64,000 nt of DNA from Skermanella sp. TT6 (GCF_016653635.2 NZ_CP067420.1:4118001-4182000), one strand, 5' to 3'; shown: positions 34,479 through 45,079, numbered from the stretch's first letter. Translations and numbers: made by a program. Notes: generated by a model from the letters alone, not told the origin.

Positions 34479-35708
34479 ATGCTGTCAGCGAAAACGGTCC
34501 AGGTGGTCAAGGCGACCGTCCCGGCGCTCAAGGACAAGGGGCTGGATATCACCCGCAGGATGTACCAGATCCTGTTCCGGAACGAGGAGATCAGGGATCT
34601 CTTCAACCAGTCCCACCATGGCGAGACCGGATCGCAGCCCAGGTCGCTGGCACTGGCCGTGCTGGCCTACGCCGAGAACATCGATCGGCTGGAGGCGCTT
34701 GGCCCGATGGTGGAGCGCATCGCCCAGAAGCATGTGGCCCTGAGCATCCTTCCCGAGCACTATCCCCATGTCGGGACGGCGCTGCTCCAGGCGATCCGCG
34801 ACGTGCTCGGCCCCGCCGCCACCGACGAGATCATGGACGCCTGGGCGGAAGCCTACGGGTTCCTGGCCGACGTGCTGATCGGCCGCGAACGGGTGATCTA
34901 CGGCGAACAGGTGGCCCAGCCGGGCGGCTGGACCGGCTACCGCGACTTCGTGATCGACCGCGTCACGACCGAAAGCGACATCATCAAGTCGTTCTACCTG
35001 AAGCCCGCCGACGGGGGCGCCCTGATGGCTTTCAAACCCGGTCAGTACCTGACCTTCCGCTTCGACCTGCCGGGCCACGGCTCCGTGGTCCGGAACTACA
35101 GCCTGTCCTGCGCTCCCGGGACCGACCATTACCGCATCAGCGTGAAGCGCGAGCCGGCGCCGGCCGGCAATCCCGCAGCCGGGCCGGGCCTGGTTTCCGG
35201 TTACCTGCACGACCACGGAGGCCCCGGCACCGTGCTGAAGGTCGCGGCCCCGGCCGGCGACTTCTTCCTGGACGACCCGGTGGCGGAACGCCCGGTGGTC
35301 CTGCTGAGCGGCGGCGTCGGCCTGACCCCCATGGTCAGCATGCTCGACAGCATCGTCGCCGCCGGCGCCGGGCGACCGACCCTGTTCGTCCACGGAACCC
35401 GATCAGGCGCCCACCATGCCATGAAGGACCATGTCAGGGCGGTCGCCGCCAGCCATCCCGGCGTCAAGGCCGTGACCTTCTATGAGCAGCCCGGCCCGCA
35501 GGACGTACCCGGCCGCGACTTCGACCATGCCGGCATGATCACCCCGGAATGGCTGGGCCGGATCGTGCCGCACACGGACGCAGATTTCTATTTCTGCGGT
35601 CCCAAGCCCTTCATGAGGCTGCTGGCCCGAACGCTGACCGATCTCGGCGTGGATCGGGACCGCCTGCACTACGAGTTCTTCGGTCCGGCGGACGAACTCT
35701 ACGCCTGA
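34479..35708 (+). CDS. hmp: Flavohemoglobin, nitric oxide dioxygenase
   Basis: 409 residues. It converts nitric oxide to nitrate using NAD(P)H and O2. The globin domain (about 1-135) has the B10 tyrosine in ITRRMYQILF, and the proximal heme histidine in AQKHVALSILPEHYPHVG. The FAD domain has the phosphate-binding RNYSLSC, and the NAD domain has GGVGLTPMVSMLDSI and FYFCGPKPFM. It starts at ATG with an exact ggagg eight bases upstream. The operator-like dyad upstream suggests induction by nitric oxide. A strong hairpin follows the stop. Confidence 0.96.
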   Translation: MLSAKTVQVVKATVPALKDKGLDITRRMYQILFRNEEIRDLFNQSHHGETGSQPRSLALAVLAYAENIDRLEALGPMVERIAQKHVALSILPEHYPHVGTALLQAIRDVLGPAATDEIMDAWAEAYGFLADVLIGRERVIYGEQVAQPGGWTGYRDFVIDRVTTESDIIKSFYLKPADGGALMAFKPGQYLTFRFDLPGHGSVVRNYSLSCAPGTDHYRISVKREPAPAGNPAAGPGLVSGYLHDHGGPGTVLKVAAPAGDFFLDDPVAERPVVLLSGGVGLTPMVSMLDSIVAAGAGRPTLFVHGTRSGAHHAMKDHVRAVAASHPGVKAVTFYEQPGPQDVPGRDFDHAGMITPEWLGRIVPHTDADFYFCGPKPFMRLLARTLTDLGVDRDRLHYEFFGPADELYA

Positions 35709-35741
35709 GCCCGGCGCCGCCGTGCCGTGCCCGGATCCTGT

Positions 35742-35772
35742 GGCCGGTGCCGTCCCGCGGCACCGGCCTTTG
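35742..35772 (+). terminator. Terminator-like hairpin after hmp
   Basis: Perfect 11-bp stem ggccggtgccg / cggcaccggcc with a 5-base loop (35742-35768), followed by tttg, 33 bases after the hmp stop. Confidence 0.8.
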
Positions 35773-35977
35773 TGCGAGGGATTCGCAACAAGATTACGCC
35801 TGGAGGACCTATCGCCTGCCAATTATGTTCATTTTCCGGACTCTTTAAGGCACAATCTTATCCACGACCAATGATTTCATTTGCACCCAGCCCCTCCACG
35901 GGGTTCATGATGACGAATGCCGGGATTTAGCGCAAAAGAAACCTGCAGCAGGTGAAACCTTGTCAAAGGAATTTCCC

Positions 35978-36541
35978 ATGACCGCTCACCCTGCCGAGAT
36001 GGAAGTCGCGACCGCGAACCGGTTGGACCCGAGAACCGATGCCAGGCAGCCCGACGAGGACCTGACCCGCGACCTGCCGGCCGCTCCGGCCCTGATCCTG
36101 GAGGATTACCTGCCCTACCGGCTATCGGTGCTGTCCAACACCGTCAGCCGGGCGCTCGCCCGCCTTTACGAGCAGCGATTCGGGCTCACCGTCGCGGAGT
36201 GGCGGATCATGGCCGTCCTGGCGCGGTTCGGCCCGCTGTCGGCCAACGCGGTCTGCGACCGCACCGCGATGGACAAGGTGCAGGTCAGCCGGGCCGTCGC
36301 CCGCGCCGTGGACGGCGGGCTGGTCGACCGCGGCATCGACTCGGTGGACCGGCGCCGGTCGGTGCTCACCCTGACCGCCAAGGGACGCGGAATCCACGAC
36401 CAGATCGTGCCCCTGGCGGCGAACCTCCAGACCCATCTGCTGGCATCGCTGACAGCCGAGGAGAACGTCCAGCTCTACGACATGCTGGCCCGACTCCATG
36501 CCCGGGCGCGGGAGCTGCACGGCCCCCAGGACGAGGAGTAA
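35978..36541 (+). CDS. MarR-family transcriptional regulator
   Basis: 187 residues. A 50-residue acidic N-terminal extension precedes the winged helix. YRLSVLSNTVSRALARLYEQRFGLTVAEWRIMAVLARFG is the N-terminal dimer helix and first DNA-binding helix, and the wing is DRGIDSVDRRRSVLTLTAKG. It should repress genes in response to a small ligand; the target is not visible. The ATG is preceded by aaagga; a TTG 18 bases upstream is possible. It is separated from hmp by a terminator, so it is a separate unit. Confidence 0.9.
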   Translation: MTAHPAEMEVATANRLDPRTDARQPDEDLTRDLPAAPALILEDYLPYRLSVLSNTVSRALARLYEQRFGLTVAEWRIMAVLARFGPLSANAVCDRTAMDKVQVSRAVARAVDGGLVDRGIDSVDRRRSVLTLTAKGRGIHDQIVPLAANLQTHLLASLTAEENVQLYDMLARLHARARELHGPQDEE

Positions 36542-36755
36542 GGGGAAGCCCCGGATGCAGCCGCATGCGGGGCGCTGAACGGCGCATGCGGGCGCGCGGC
36601 CGTCGTCGCGGCTTTTCCGCCACAGGTCGGCCGGGATACTTCGAAATCGTGGTGATTTCGCCGCAGGCCGGCCGCAGGCACCCCGCGGCCATTGCCGAAG
36701 GATCGACAAGTGCTATAAACGCGCCAACGCAACCGCAGCCGGAAAGCCGCTTCCC

Positions 36756-37220
36756 TTGGCGATCGAGCCCTCAGTCCTGATCCTCAACGGCCCAAACCTG
36801 AACATGCTCGGCGTCCGTGAGCCGGCCATCTACGGGACGGAGACCCTCGACGACATCGAGGCGCTGTGCCTGGAGCATGCCGAGTCGCTGAACATCGCGA
36901 TCGATTTCCGGCAGTCCAACATCGAAGGCGAGTTGGTCTCCTGGATCCAGCAGGCCCGCGGCGAGCATGACGGCATCATCCTGAACGCGGCGGCCTACAC
37001 GCACACCTCGGTCGCGATCATGGACGCCCTCTCGGTCACCGAGCTTCCGGTTGTCGAGGTGCATCTGAGCAATGTTTTCCGGCGCGAGGCCTTCCGCCAC
37101 CACTCCTATGTGTCGCCTGTCGCGAAGGGTGTCATCTGCGGCTTCGGCGCGCATGGCTATCTCCTCGCGCTGGACGCGTTGGCGCGGCTGATCGATGCCG
37201 ACATGAATGACGGGAACTGA
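36756..37220 (+). CDS. aroQ: Type II 3-dehydroquinate dehydratase
   Basis: 154 residues. It converts 3-dehydroquinate to 3-dehydroshikimate in the shikimate pathway. The signature [20 protein letters not shown], the flexible-lid region, [29 protein letters not shown] with the catalytic histidine, and [19 protein letters not shown] are all there. The start is TTG, preceded by ggaaag. The stop is one base before the accB ATG. aroQ-accB-accC is the conserved alphaproteobacterial order. Confidence 0.95.
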   Translation: MAIEPSVLILNGPNLNMLGVREPAIYGTETLDDIEALCLEHAESLNIAIDFRQSNIEGELVSWIQQARGEHDGIILNAAAYTHTSVAIMDALSVTELPVVEVHLSNVFRREAFRHHSYVSPVAKGVICGFGAHGYLLALDALARLIDADMNDGN

Positions 37221-37221
37221 C

Positions 37222-37683
37222 ATGGCGACTTTCGACATCGATGGTGAACTGGTCCGCAAGCTCGCGGGCCTGCTGGACGAAACGGGGCTGACCGAGATCG
37301 AGTTCGCCGAAGGCGAGAAGCGCATCCGGGTCACCAAGGGCGGCGGCACGCCGGCGTTCTTCTCCCATGCCCCGGCCGGCACCGCTCCCGCCCCCGCGGC
37401 GGCTGCGGCCCCGACATCGGCTCCGGCCGCCCTCGGCGTGTCGAGCCACCCCGGGGCGCTGACCTCGCCGATGGTCGGCACCGCCTATACCTCGCCGGAG
37501 CCGGGTGCCGCTCCGTTCGTGCGCGTCGGCGACACGGTCAAGGCCGGCCAGACCGTGCTGATCATCGAGGCGATGAAGGTGATGAACCCGATCAAGGCCC
37601 CGAAGGCCGGGACGATCGCCCAGGTTCTCGTCGAGGATGCCCAGCCGGTCGAGTTCGGCGAAGTCCTCCTGATCATCGAATAA
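37222..37683 (+). CDS. accB: Biotin carboxyl carrier protein of acetyl-CoA carboxylase
   Basis: 153 residues. The N-terminal helical region is followed by an alanine/proline-rich linker (about 60-85) and the biotinyl domain with the attachment lysine in EAMKVMNPIKA. It carries the carboxybiotin between AccC and the carboxyltransferase in fatty-acid synthesis. The ATG giving MATFDIDGELVRKL lies one base after the aroQ stop and was preferred to one five codons upstream. The accC start follows 12 bases after its stop. Confidence 0.96.
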   Translation: MATFDIDGELVRKLAGLLDETGLTEIEFAEGEKRIRVTKGGGTPAFFSHAPAGTAPAPAAAAAPTSAPAALGVSSHPGALTSPMVGTAYTSPEPGAAPFVRVGDTVKAGQTVLIIEAMKVMNPIKAPKAGTIAQVLVEDAQPVEFGEVLLIIE

Positions 37684-37695
37684 GGGACCATCCCG

Positions 37696-39036
37696 TTGTT
37701 CGAAAAGGTTCTGATCGCCAACCGAGGCGAAATCGCGCTCCGCATCCACCGCGCCTGCCGCGAGATGGGGATCCAGACCGTCGCCGTCCATTCCACGGCC
37801 GACGCCGACGCCATGCATGTGCGGCTCGCCGACGAGGCGGTCTGCATCGGTCCGGCATCGGCCCGCGAGAGCTACCTGAACATCCCGGCGATCCTGACGG
37901 CCGCGACCATCACCGGCGCCGATGCCATCCATCCCGGCATCGGCTTCATGTCCGAGAACGCCCAGTTCGCCCGGATGGTGGAGGAGCACGGCTTCACCTT
38001 CATCGGCCCGACGCCCGAGCATATCCGCATCATGGGCGACAAGGTCACCGCCAAGAAGACGGTGCTGGAACTGGGGCTTCCGGTGGTGCCCGGCTCGTCC
38101 GGCCCGGTCGACACGCTGGAGGAGGCGGTCGAGGTCGCCGAGCGCACCGGCTATCCGGTGCTGATCAAGGCGGCGGCCGGCGGCGGCGGCAAGGGCATGA
38201 AGGTGGCCTATTCGGCCGACCAGCTGAGGGAGGCCTACCAGCTCGCCCGCGGCGAGGCGCGCGCCGCCTTCGGCAACGACCAGGTCTACATGGAGCGGTA
38301 CCTGTCCCGGCCGCGCCATATCGAGATCCAGCTCCTGGGCGACATGCACGGCAACGCCGTCCATTTCGGCGAGCGTGACTGCTCGGTCCAGCGGCGGCAC
38401 CAGAAGGTGATCGAGGAAGCGCCCTCGCCGGCGCTGAACGCGACCCAGCGGGCCTTCATCGGCGACCTCGCCGCCCGCACCACCGCGCAGCTCGGATACC
38501 GCGGCGTCGGCACCATGGAGTTCCTGTTCGAGGACGGCGAGTTCTACTTCATCGAGATGAACACCCGCCTGCAGGTCGAGCACACGATCACCGAGATGAT
38601 CACCGGCATCGACCTGGTCCGCGAGCAGATCCGCATCGCGACCGGCGCGCCGCTGGGCTACGCCCAGGACGACATCCGCTTCCACGGCCACGCGATCGAA
38701 TGCCGCGTGAACGCCGAGCACCCGGAGACCTTCGTCCCCTCCCCCGGCCGGATCGACGGCTACCATGCGCCGGGCGGGCTCGGCGTGCGGGTGGACAGCG
38801 CGCTCTACGACGGCTATCGCGTGCCGCCGCACTATGACAGCCTGATCGCCAAGCTCGTGGTCCACGGCACCACGCGCAACGAATGCATGATGCGCCTGCG
38901 CCGCGCGCTGGAGGAGTTCGTGATCGGCGGCGTCGACACCAGCCTGCCGCTGCACCGCCGGATCATCGCCGAGACCAACTTCATCAACGGCGACTACGAC
39001 ATCCACTGGCTGGAACAGCTGATGAAGCTGAAATAG
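37696..39036 (+). CDS. accC: Biotin carboxylase of acetyl-CoA carboxylase
   Basis: 446 residues. FEKVLIANRGEIALRIHRACREMG begins the protein; the ATP-grasp domain has KAAAGGGGKGMKVAY, and ERDCSVQRRHQKVIEEAPSP, MEFLFEDGEFYFIEMNTRLQVEH and GHAIECRVNAEHP are the usual blocks. It carboxylates biotin on AccB with ATP and bicarbonate. The start is TTG with aaggga upstream. Convergent with the acetyltransferase gene 79 bases on. Confidence 0.97.
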   Translation: MFEKVLIANRGEIALRIHRACREMGIQTVAVHSTADADAMHVRLADEAVCIGPASARESYLNIPAILTAATITGADAIHPGIGFMSENAQFARMVEEHGFTFIGPTPEHIRIMGDKVTAKKTVLELGLPVVPGSSGPVDTLEEAVEVAERTGYPVLIKAAAGGGGKGMKVAYSADQLREAYQLARGEARAAFGNDQVYMERYLSRPRHIEIQLLGDMHGNAVHFGERDCSVQRRHQKVIEEAPSPALNATQRAFIGDLAARTTAQLGYRGVGTMEFLFEDGEFYFIEMNTRLQVEHTITEMITGIDLVREQIRIATGAPLGYAQDDIRFHGHAIECRVNAEHPETFVPSPGRIDGYHAPGGLGVRVDSALYDGYRVPPHYDSLIAKLVVHGTTRNECMMRLRRALEEFVIGGVDTSLPLHRRIIAETNFINGDYDIHWLEQLMKLK

Positions 39037-39115
39037 GCGTCGGCCGGAGTGCTGCCCATGGGGAGGGTGCGCGTCGCGCGCGCCTCGGGCGGCGGGGCGC
39101 CGCCCCTCCGCACAT

Positions 39116-39892
39116 CTACTCCGCGGCCTGGGCGGCCGGTTCGAACAGGACGCGGAGGCGGTCCATGGTGACCTTCTCCGGCGCGTATTCGGCCAGCGCG
39201 CCGGCCTCGACCTTCGCCTCGATCCCGTCCAGGGTCTCGTCGATCCGGTCGAACGGCAGGCCGAACAGGTCGAAGATCGAGTAGCGCCACCACTGCAGGC
39301 GGACCAGCCGCTCGACGGTCGCCTCGGGAAAACGCATGCGCTTCACCGTGGCCGGGGTTCCGGCCACGATGGAATAGGCCGGCACGTCCTTGACCACCAC
39401 GGACCTGCCGGCGACGATCGCGCCGTCGCCGATGGTGACTCCCGCCTTGATGAACACCCCCTGCCCGATCCAGACGTCGTTGCCGATCGTGGTGATCTTG
39501 CAGGCGTCCTTGAACGGCACGCGCTGGCGCCGGATCTCGTCCACCCGGTCCGGGGCGCAGAAACGGGCCCAGTCGTGCAGGTCCGCGACATGGGTGACGC
39601 GCGAGCTGGTCAGCCAATCGACCGGATGCTCGTTCGACCCGATCATGACTTCCGGCGCGATCGAGCAGTATCGCCCGACCCGCACGTTGCCGATCTTGCC
39701 CCCGGCGATCGAGCAGAAGGCGCCGACCTGGACGACCGTCTTCGATGCGATGTGCGCCTGGACCATGGTCGGCGGCTCGAAGAACGAGGTCTGGTTGAGC
39801 GCCAGGACGCCGCGGGTCTGAGGCAGCTTCAATCCCAGAGTCGCCAGACGAGCGGCGGGGTTCGTCCCGAAGTCGACAGTCGCAAAACTCAT
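39116..39892 (-). CDS. Hexapeptide-repeat acetyltransferase (CatB/XAT-like)
   Basis: 258 residues. The left-handed beta-helix repeats are visible as GAFCSIAGGKIGNVRVGRYCSIAPEVMIGS and IGNDVWIGQGVFIKAGVTIGDGAIVAGRSVV, ending in VPAYSIVAGTPATVKRMRF. GSNEHPVDW has the histidine typical of the xenobiotic acetyltransferase active site. It should O-acetylate a sugar or small molecule with acetyl-CoA. A C-terminal region of about 60 residues extends beyond the helix. It is 112 bases downstream of the histidine kinase on the same strand and sits between accC and aat. Confidence 0.87.
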   Translation of the reverse strand: MSFATVDFGTNPAARLATLGLKLPQTRGVLALNQTSFFEPPTMVQAHIASKTVVQVGAFCSIAGGKIGNVRVGRYCSIAPEVMIGSNEHPVDWLTSSRVTHVADLHDWARFCAPDRVDEIRRQRVPFKDACKITTIGNDVWIGQGVFIKAGVTIGDGAIVAGRSVVVKDVPAYSIVAGTPATVKRMRFPEATVERLVRLQWWRYSIFDLFGLPFDRIDETLDGIEAKVEAGALAEYAPEKVTMDRLRVLFEPAAQAAE

Positions 39893-40004
39893 GATATCGC
39901 CTCAAATCCAATGCATATGTGAATTACCTCCTCGATTATGGAAGTCTTCAGCTTTACAAAGAGTTTATGGGCGCATGCAGCCGAGTATACTCCCGGCTGC
40001 TCCG

Positions 40005-41507
40005 TTATGCCCGGGCCGTACTGACCGGCCGGGCGATGATTGCTGCCGGCAGCTCGATCGCGATGGTCGTTCCCTCTCCCACGACGCTTGCGATCCGCAA
40101 TGTGCCGTCGTGCAGGTCCACGAGGGCCTGGACCAGCGGCATCCCCAGCCCGGTGCCGCCGTACCGGCGCGACAGGACCGGCTCGGCCTGCCAGAACGGC
40201 TCGCAAACGCGCGGCAGGTTGACCGGGTCGATCCCGATGCCGGTGTCCGCCACGGTGAGGACGACCCGGTCGCCGACGGGTGCCGCATCCACCGTCACGA
40301 CGCCGCCCTCCGGCGTGAACTTCAGCGCGTTGGAAAGGACGTTCAGCAGGATCTGCCGGACGGCGCGCGGATCGGCCCTCAGGGCCGGGCAGCCGGCCTC
40401 GATGCCGACGGTCAGGGTCAGCTTGCGCTCGCGGGCCGTCGCGGACATCTGGCGGACGCAAGCCTCCAGCATGTGCCGGACGTCGAGGATCTCCGGGTAG
40501 ATGGCGTGCCGTCCGGCGTCGATCTCGGTCAGGTGGAGCAGATCGTTGATGATCTGGAGCAGCTGGTTGCCGCTCCCGTGGATCTCGCGCGCGTAGTCGC
40601 CCAGCATCGCTCCCCTGGCCACCGACGCGGGATCGTCGCGGATCAGCTCGGAGAAGCCGATGATCGCGTTCAGCGGCGTGCGCAGTTCGTGGCTCATGGT
40701 CGACAGGAACTGGGACTTGGCCCGGCTCCCCTCCTCCGCGCGGATCAGGGCGCCGCGCAGTTCGTCGGCATAGCGCGCCCGCTCGCGCAGCGACGCGTCG
40801 AACGCCTTGAGGAACTGGTTGGTCCTGCCGACCAGCAGCCCGATCTCGTCGGCGTCGTGGCCGGGCGGAACCTCGACGAGGTGGCTGCCGGGCGACTGGG
40901 CGTCGATCCGGGTGAAGTCCTTGCTGATCGCCAGGATCGGCTTGGTCACCATGATATGGAACATGGCGGTCAGCAGCAGCCCCAGCAGCAGGTTGCGGAA
41001 CAGGCCGCTGATCAGCGTGGAGCGCGCCCGCTCCAGGAAGGCCGTCGCGACGATGTGGCTGTCGACGGCGACGTAGAGCTTGCCGATCTCCAGCCGCGGC
41101 CGGTTCACCGGCTCGTAATAGAGCGGCACGGTGATGTCGAGCGACGTTCCGAACAGCCATTCCGAGAAGAGCCTAAGCCGGGACTCCACCAGGGGACGCT
41201 CGCGCACCGCGAGCTTGGCGCCGAACTCGTCCTGGATCCGCGCCTGGAAGATCGGCTGGTAGCTCAGCAGGCCCTTCAGGACATCGGAGGCCAGGGACGA
41301 GTCCAGATCGTAGGCGGCCTTCGCCGCGGCCTCCTCGATGATCCGGGTGACCTCCTCCAACGTGCGGCCCTGCACCTCCCGCTCTCGGTGGGCATCGTCC
41401 ACCAGATCGAGCCCGCTGGCGACGATTCCCAGGAGGAGCGCGATGATGACCGTGTTGCGGGCCTGCCGGAAGGAAAGCCGGTCGAAGAGGCGAGCCATCA
41501 TCCCCAC
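40005..41507 (-). CDS. Membrane sensor histidine kinase
   Basis: 500 residues. One transmembrane segment near residues 18-36, a periplasmic sensor of about 130 residues, a second membrane segment at about 168-190 and a HAMP-like linker precede the kinase. The phosphoacceptor is H273 in STMSHELRTPLNAIIGFSEL. ATP-binding boxes are LLNVLSNALKFTPEGG, VADTGIGIDP, and GGTGLGMPLV. No dedicated response regulator is adjacent, so it may act on a distant regulator or with the chemoreceptor next to it. The start could also be the ATG two or three codons in. It is preceded by a chemoreceptor gene 161 bases away. Confidence 0.9.
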   Translation of the reverse strand: MGMMARLFDRLSFRQARNTVIIALLLGIVASGLDLVDDAHREREVQGRTLEEVTRIIEEAAAKAAYDLDSSLASDVLKGLLSYQPIFQARIQDEFGAKLAVRERPLVESRLRLFSEWLFGTSLDITVPLYYEPVNRPRLEIGKLYVAVDSHIVATAFLERARSTLISGLFRNLLLGLLLTAMFHIMVTKPILAISKDFTRIDAQSPGSHLVEVPPGHDADEIGLLVGRTNQFLKAFDASLRERARYADELRGALIRAEEGSRAKSQFLSTMSHELRTPLNAIIGFSELIRDDPASVARGAMLGDYAREIHGSGNQLLQIINDLLHLTEIDAGRHAIYPEILDVRHMLEACVRQMSATARERKLTLTVGIEAGCPALRADPRAVRQILLNVLSNALKFTPEGGVVTVDAAPVGDRVVLTVADTGIGIDPVNLPRVCEPFWQAEPVLSRRYGGTGLGMPLVQALVDLHDGTLRIASVVGEGTTIAIELPAAIIARPVSTARA

Positions 41508-41668
41508 ATGTCCGCAGCCGGTCCGGATGAGCCGTCCGTCCCGGCGGGACTCCGGGACGCTGGCGCCGCCCGGGTCCTGCTGCCGGAAATCGACCCCAAC
41601 GGTATCGGGCAGTTGATCCCAATTAAGTTAAGCTAAAGTTTATCATATTCACCCGACTGCCCGGGCGT

Positions 41669-43741
41669 TCAGGCGTCGAGGCTGCGGGATTCGTTCAGGA
41701 GCTGGTTCAGCCGTTCCTTCAGGTGCTTCACCTGGGTGGAGACCACCACGGCGCTGTTGTCGAGCACCAGCGCCAGCCCGCGCGTCTCGCTGGCATCCTC
41801 GGAAACCGCGGTGATCCGCTGGGATACCTCGCCGGTTCCGTTCGCGGCCGATGTCGCGTTGCGGCTGATCGTCTCGGTGGCGCTGCCTTGGTCGGTGACC
41901 GACCCGGCGATCCGTTCGGCGATCGCGTCGATCCGGCTGATCACCTCCTGGACTTCGTGGATATGGAAGATGACGGTCTCGGCGGCGCCCTGGACCGCGA
42001 CGATCTGGCCGCTGATCCGATCGGTCGCCTGCCCCGTCTGCGTCGCCAGGACCTTCACCTCGCTGGCGACCACGGCGAATCCCTTGCCCGCCTCGCCGGC
42101 GCGCGCCGCCTCGATCGTGGCGTTCAGGGCCAGCAAATTGGTCTGGCTGGCGATGCCGGTGATCAGCTTGGCCGCATCCCCGATGTTGCGCGCGGCGTCG
42201 GCCAGCTTCGCCACGACCTGCCGTGTCTGCTCGCCCTGCCCGACCGCCCGCTTCACGATGTCCATGACCTCGGCGACCTGGGTTCCGATCGCCCGGGACG
42301 ACGTCGCCAGTTCCTCGGTCGAGAGGGCGACGGTCTGCACGTTGGCCGTCGCGTCGCGTGCCGCCTCCGCCACGCCGGCCGACTGCTCGCCCGTGCGCCG
42401 CGCCGCGGCGCTCAGCCGCTCCGCGAGTTCGGCGATGCCGGCGGCCTGCTCGATCACCGCCGTGACGGTCGACTGGACCTCCGACTCCAATGCGCTCGCG
42501 AGGCTGGCGAGGCGGGCGGCGAACTCCTCCTTGCGGCGGCGCTCCTTGATCTCGTCCTCGGCCTTCAGCCGCTCCATTTCCTCCGCGTTGCTCCGGAACA
42601 CCTCGATGGCCCGCGCCATGGCGCCGATCTCGTCGCGGCGCATCGCCCCCGGCACGATGGAGGACCGGTCGCCGGTCGCCAGACGCTGCATGGCGCATTC
42701 GATGGAGCGCAGGGGCCTGGTGATGCTGCGGACCAGCACGAGGCTGAGCAGGAGGAACAGCACGATGATGCCGGCCCCGGCGATCAGCCCCGTCCGGCCG
42801 GTCGCGTCGCGGACATGGTCCTTGTCGGTCCGGGCCGCCTCCATCCCGGCGCTCGCGAAGTCGAACAGGCCGGCGAACCGGCCGGGCATCGCGGCCAGGG
42901 CGGTGTTGAACGCCGCCACCTCCTGCACCAGCTTGCCCTGGTGCTCCACCAGGGCGGCGAGGTCGGCGCGATAGGCCGTCGCGAGGGTGACCAGCGCCTC
43001 CTGGGTCGGCGCGTCGAGGCCCGAGTCCATCATGCCGAACTCGAACTCCCGGAACGCCTTCTTGTGGGCGCCCATCACGCCGACGTCGCCGTACAGCAGG
43101 AAGTCCTTCTCGACCACCCGCATGGTCAGCATGCGCACGTAGGTCTGGGCCACCATGCCGATCGGCCATCTGCGCAGTTCGGTCTCGACCGCGCCGACCG
43201 AGGCGCGCAGCTTGCCCCGCAGGCCGCTCTCCTCGTCCAGCCCCATGACCTTCAGGGTCTCCTCCACGCCGGCGAACTGCTCCGCCGCGTGGCGCAGGGT
43301 CGAGCGCATGGCGTCGACCTGGCCGGCGGCGGTGCCGGTCGCGGGATGGGCGGCGACCCGGTCGAGCAGGCGGTCGACCTCGGCGGCGCGGGTCCGGAAG
43401 GCGGCGGCCGCGCGGGAATCACGGTTGGCGATGAAGTCCCGCGCCTGGATCTGGAGATCGGCCACCCGCCGCTCCGCCGAGGCGGCGAGCACCACCAGGT
43501 CGCCGAAGGACCCGAGCCTGCCGGTCGCCTGGTTCATGTGCCGGTCCGCCAGCAGGAACATCCCCACCATGACGATGACCGTGGCGAGGGCGACGATCAC
43601 GAGCAATCCGACGCGCGTGCCGATCCCCAGGCGCGACAGGATGCCGGGCCTGTCGGCGGCATCGGCGGATCCGGACAGAAGAATAGATGCTTCGCACTCT
43701 GTCAAACTATCCAGGATGGCCGCATTCGACATGGTGTTCAT
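41669..43741 (-). CDS. Methyl-accepting chemotaxis protein
   Basis: 690 residues. Transmembrane segments at about 46-66 and 320-340 enclose a long helical periplasmic sensor of about 250 residues, resembling the helical bimodular class. A HAMP domain follows ([20 protein letters not shown]), then the signalling domain with the conserved tip [36 protein letters not shown]. No C-terminal pentapeptide for CheR/CheB docking is seen. The ligand is unknown. It lies between accC and aat with a histidine kinase downstream on the same strand. Confidence 0.92.
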   Translation of the reverse strand: MNTMSNAAILDSLTECEASILLSGSADAADRPGILSRLGIGTRVGLLVIVALATVIVMVGMFLLADRHMNQATGRLGSFGDLVVLAASAERRVADLQIQARDFIANRDSRAAAAFRTRAAEVDRLLDRVAAHPATGTAAGQVDAMRSTLRHAAEQFAGVEETLKVMGLDEESGLRGKLRASVGAVETELRRWPIGMVAQTYVRMLTMRVVEKDFLLYGDVGVMGAHKKAFREFEFGMMDSGLDAPTQEALVTLATAYRADLAALVEHQGKLVQEVAAFNTALAAMPGRFAGLFDFASAGMEAARTDKDHVRDATGRTGLIAGAGIIVLFLLLSLVLVRSITRPLRSIECAMQRLATGDRSSIVPGAMRRDEIGAMARAIEVFRSNAEEMERLKAEDEIKERRRKEEFAARLASLASALESEVQSTVTAVIEQAAGIAELAERLSAAARRTGEQSAGVAEAARDATANVQTVALSTEELATSSRAIGTQVAEVMDIVKRAVGQGEQTRQVVAKLADAARNIGDAAKLITGIASQTNLLALNATIEAARAGEAGKGFAVVASEVKVLATQTGQATDRISGQIVAVQGAAETVIFHIHEVQEVISRIDAIAERIAGSVTDQGSATETISRNATSAANGTGEVSQRITAVSEDASETRGLALVLDNSAVVVSTQVKHLKERLNQLLNESRSLDA

Positions 43742-44036
43742 GATCCCGAAACATGAATGTCACAAAACTGCCCAATTCACGACAGTCTTCAGGCCGGGCC
43801 TGCAAGGTGATTATTAGTCTATTACACTGGGACTTTCGGCCTCCGATTCTAAAAAAATCGTTTCGATTTCGGGCATGGCCGATATGTCGCGCCCTATATT
43901 GCCGGCCCGCGTGTTCGGGCGAACCGGTCCGCAAGGCGGCCCGCCTCCGGGACCGGCAGCGCCCTCCCCAAGCCCGGCGGCGCCCTATATAGTATCCCGG
44001 CGAGTTCGACCCGGAGCGGGAGACGACGACATCATA

Positions 44037-44687
44037 ATGACTGGTTTGACGGCACAGCTTCTGCTGCGGGCCTATGCCGCCGGGATCTTCCCCATGGCGG
44101 AGAGCGCGGAATCCGACGAACTCTACTGGTTTGATCCCGAGCAGCGCGGCATCCTGCCGCTCGATGGAATGCATGTCCCGCGCCGCCTGCGCCGGACGGT
44201 CCGGAGCGGCCGGTTCGAGGTCCGGATCGACAGCGACTTCGACGGTGTCATCCAGGGCTGCGCGGAGGCGACGCGGGACCGGCCCAAGACCTGGATCAAC
44301 GGCGAGATCATCCGGCTCTATTCGGTCCTGTACGACCTGGGCTTCGCCCATTCCGTCGAGGCCTGGCGCGACGGGCGGCTGGTCGGCGGGCTCTACGGCG
44401 TGGCGCTGGGCGGCGCCTTCTTCGGAGAGAGCATGTTCAGCCGGGAGACCGACGCCAGCAAGGTGGCGCTGGTCCACCTGGTCGCGCGCCTGCGCCGCAA
44501 CGGCTTCACCCTGCTGGACACCCAGTTCGTGACCGAGCATCTCAGCCAGTTCGGCACGGTGGAGATCCCCCGCTCAAGCTACCGGGCGCAGCTCGCCCGC
44601 GCGCTCCAGGTCACGCCGGACTTCGCCGCCGGGACCGAGCGGGAGGTGATCGACGCCTATCTGCAGTCGATCACCCAGACATCGTAG
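44037..44687 (+). CDS. aat: Leucyl/phenylalanyl-tRNA--protein transferase
   Basis: 216 residues. It attaches Leu or Phe to proteins with N-terminal basic residues, marking them for degradation by ClpAP (N-degron pathway). The family core is [28 protein letters not shown], then [44 protein letters not shown] and [15 protein letters not shown]. Its 3' end overlaps the convergent DUF2155 gene by 31 bases. It belongs to the conserved aroQ-accBC-aat-DUF2155-NDUFA12 neighbourhood. Confidence 0.95.
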   Translation: MTGLTAQLLLRAYAAGIFPMAESAESDELYWFDPEQRGILPLDGMHVPRRLRRTVRSGRFEVRIDSDFDGVIQGCAEATRDRPKTWINGEIIRLYSVLYDLGFAHSVEAWRDGRLVGGLYGVALGGAFFGESMFSRETDASKVALVHLVARLRRNGFTLLDTQFVTEHLSQFGTVEIPRSSYRAQLARALQVTPDFAAGTEREVIDAYLQSITQTS

Positions 44688-45079
44688 ACCGGATGCTCCA
44701 GGGCGGAGAGCGCCGGGCTCGACGCGAACATCCAGCCGCTGAACACCGCCTCGGTGGCCTCGTCGGGCCGTTCCTCCAGGATCTCCAGGAACGCGGCCGA
44801 CTCCGGCGGCTCGACCGGCGACGCCTTGCGGCAGGTCTGCGCGGTGATGCGCAGCGAGCCGAACTCGACCGGCTGGCCGACCGGCACCTCGATCGTCACG
44901 ACCCGGGCGGTCACCTTGTCCAGCCCCTGGAGCACGGCATGGGGCATGCTCTCCATCCCTTCCGAGGCGCCGGTCTGCGCCGAGGCCGGCATGGGCCGAA
45001 CCACCGTCGCCAGTGCCGCCGATGCCAGGGCCGCGAAGGCAAGACCGGCGATGCCGGCCGGGAAATTCCGTCTGTCCAT
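44657..45079 (-). CDS. DUF2155 exported protein
   Basis: 140 residues with a signal peptide ([21 protein letters not shown]). The DUF2155 block is [50 protein letters not shown] and [30 protein letters not shown]. Two cysteines may form a disulfide. Function unknown; a conserved neighbour of aat and NDUFA12 in alphaproteobacteria. The start codon shares one base with the methyltransferase stop (TGATG), so translation is coupled. It overlaps aat tail-to-tail. Confidence 0.9.
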   Translation of the reverse strand: MDRRNFPAGIAGLAFAALASAALATVVRPMPASAQTGASEGMESMPHAVLQGLDKVTARVVTIEVPVGQPVEFGSLRITAQTCRKASPVEPPESAAFLEILEERPDEATEAVFSGWMFASSPALSALEHPVYDVWVIDCR

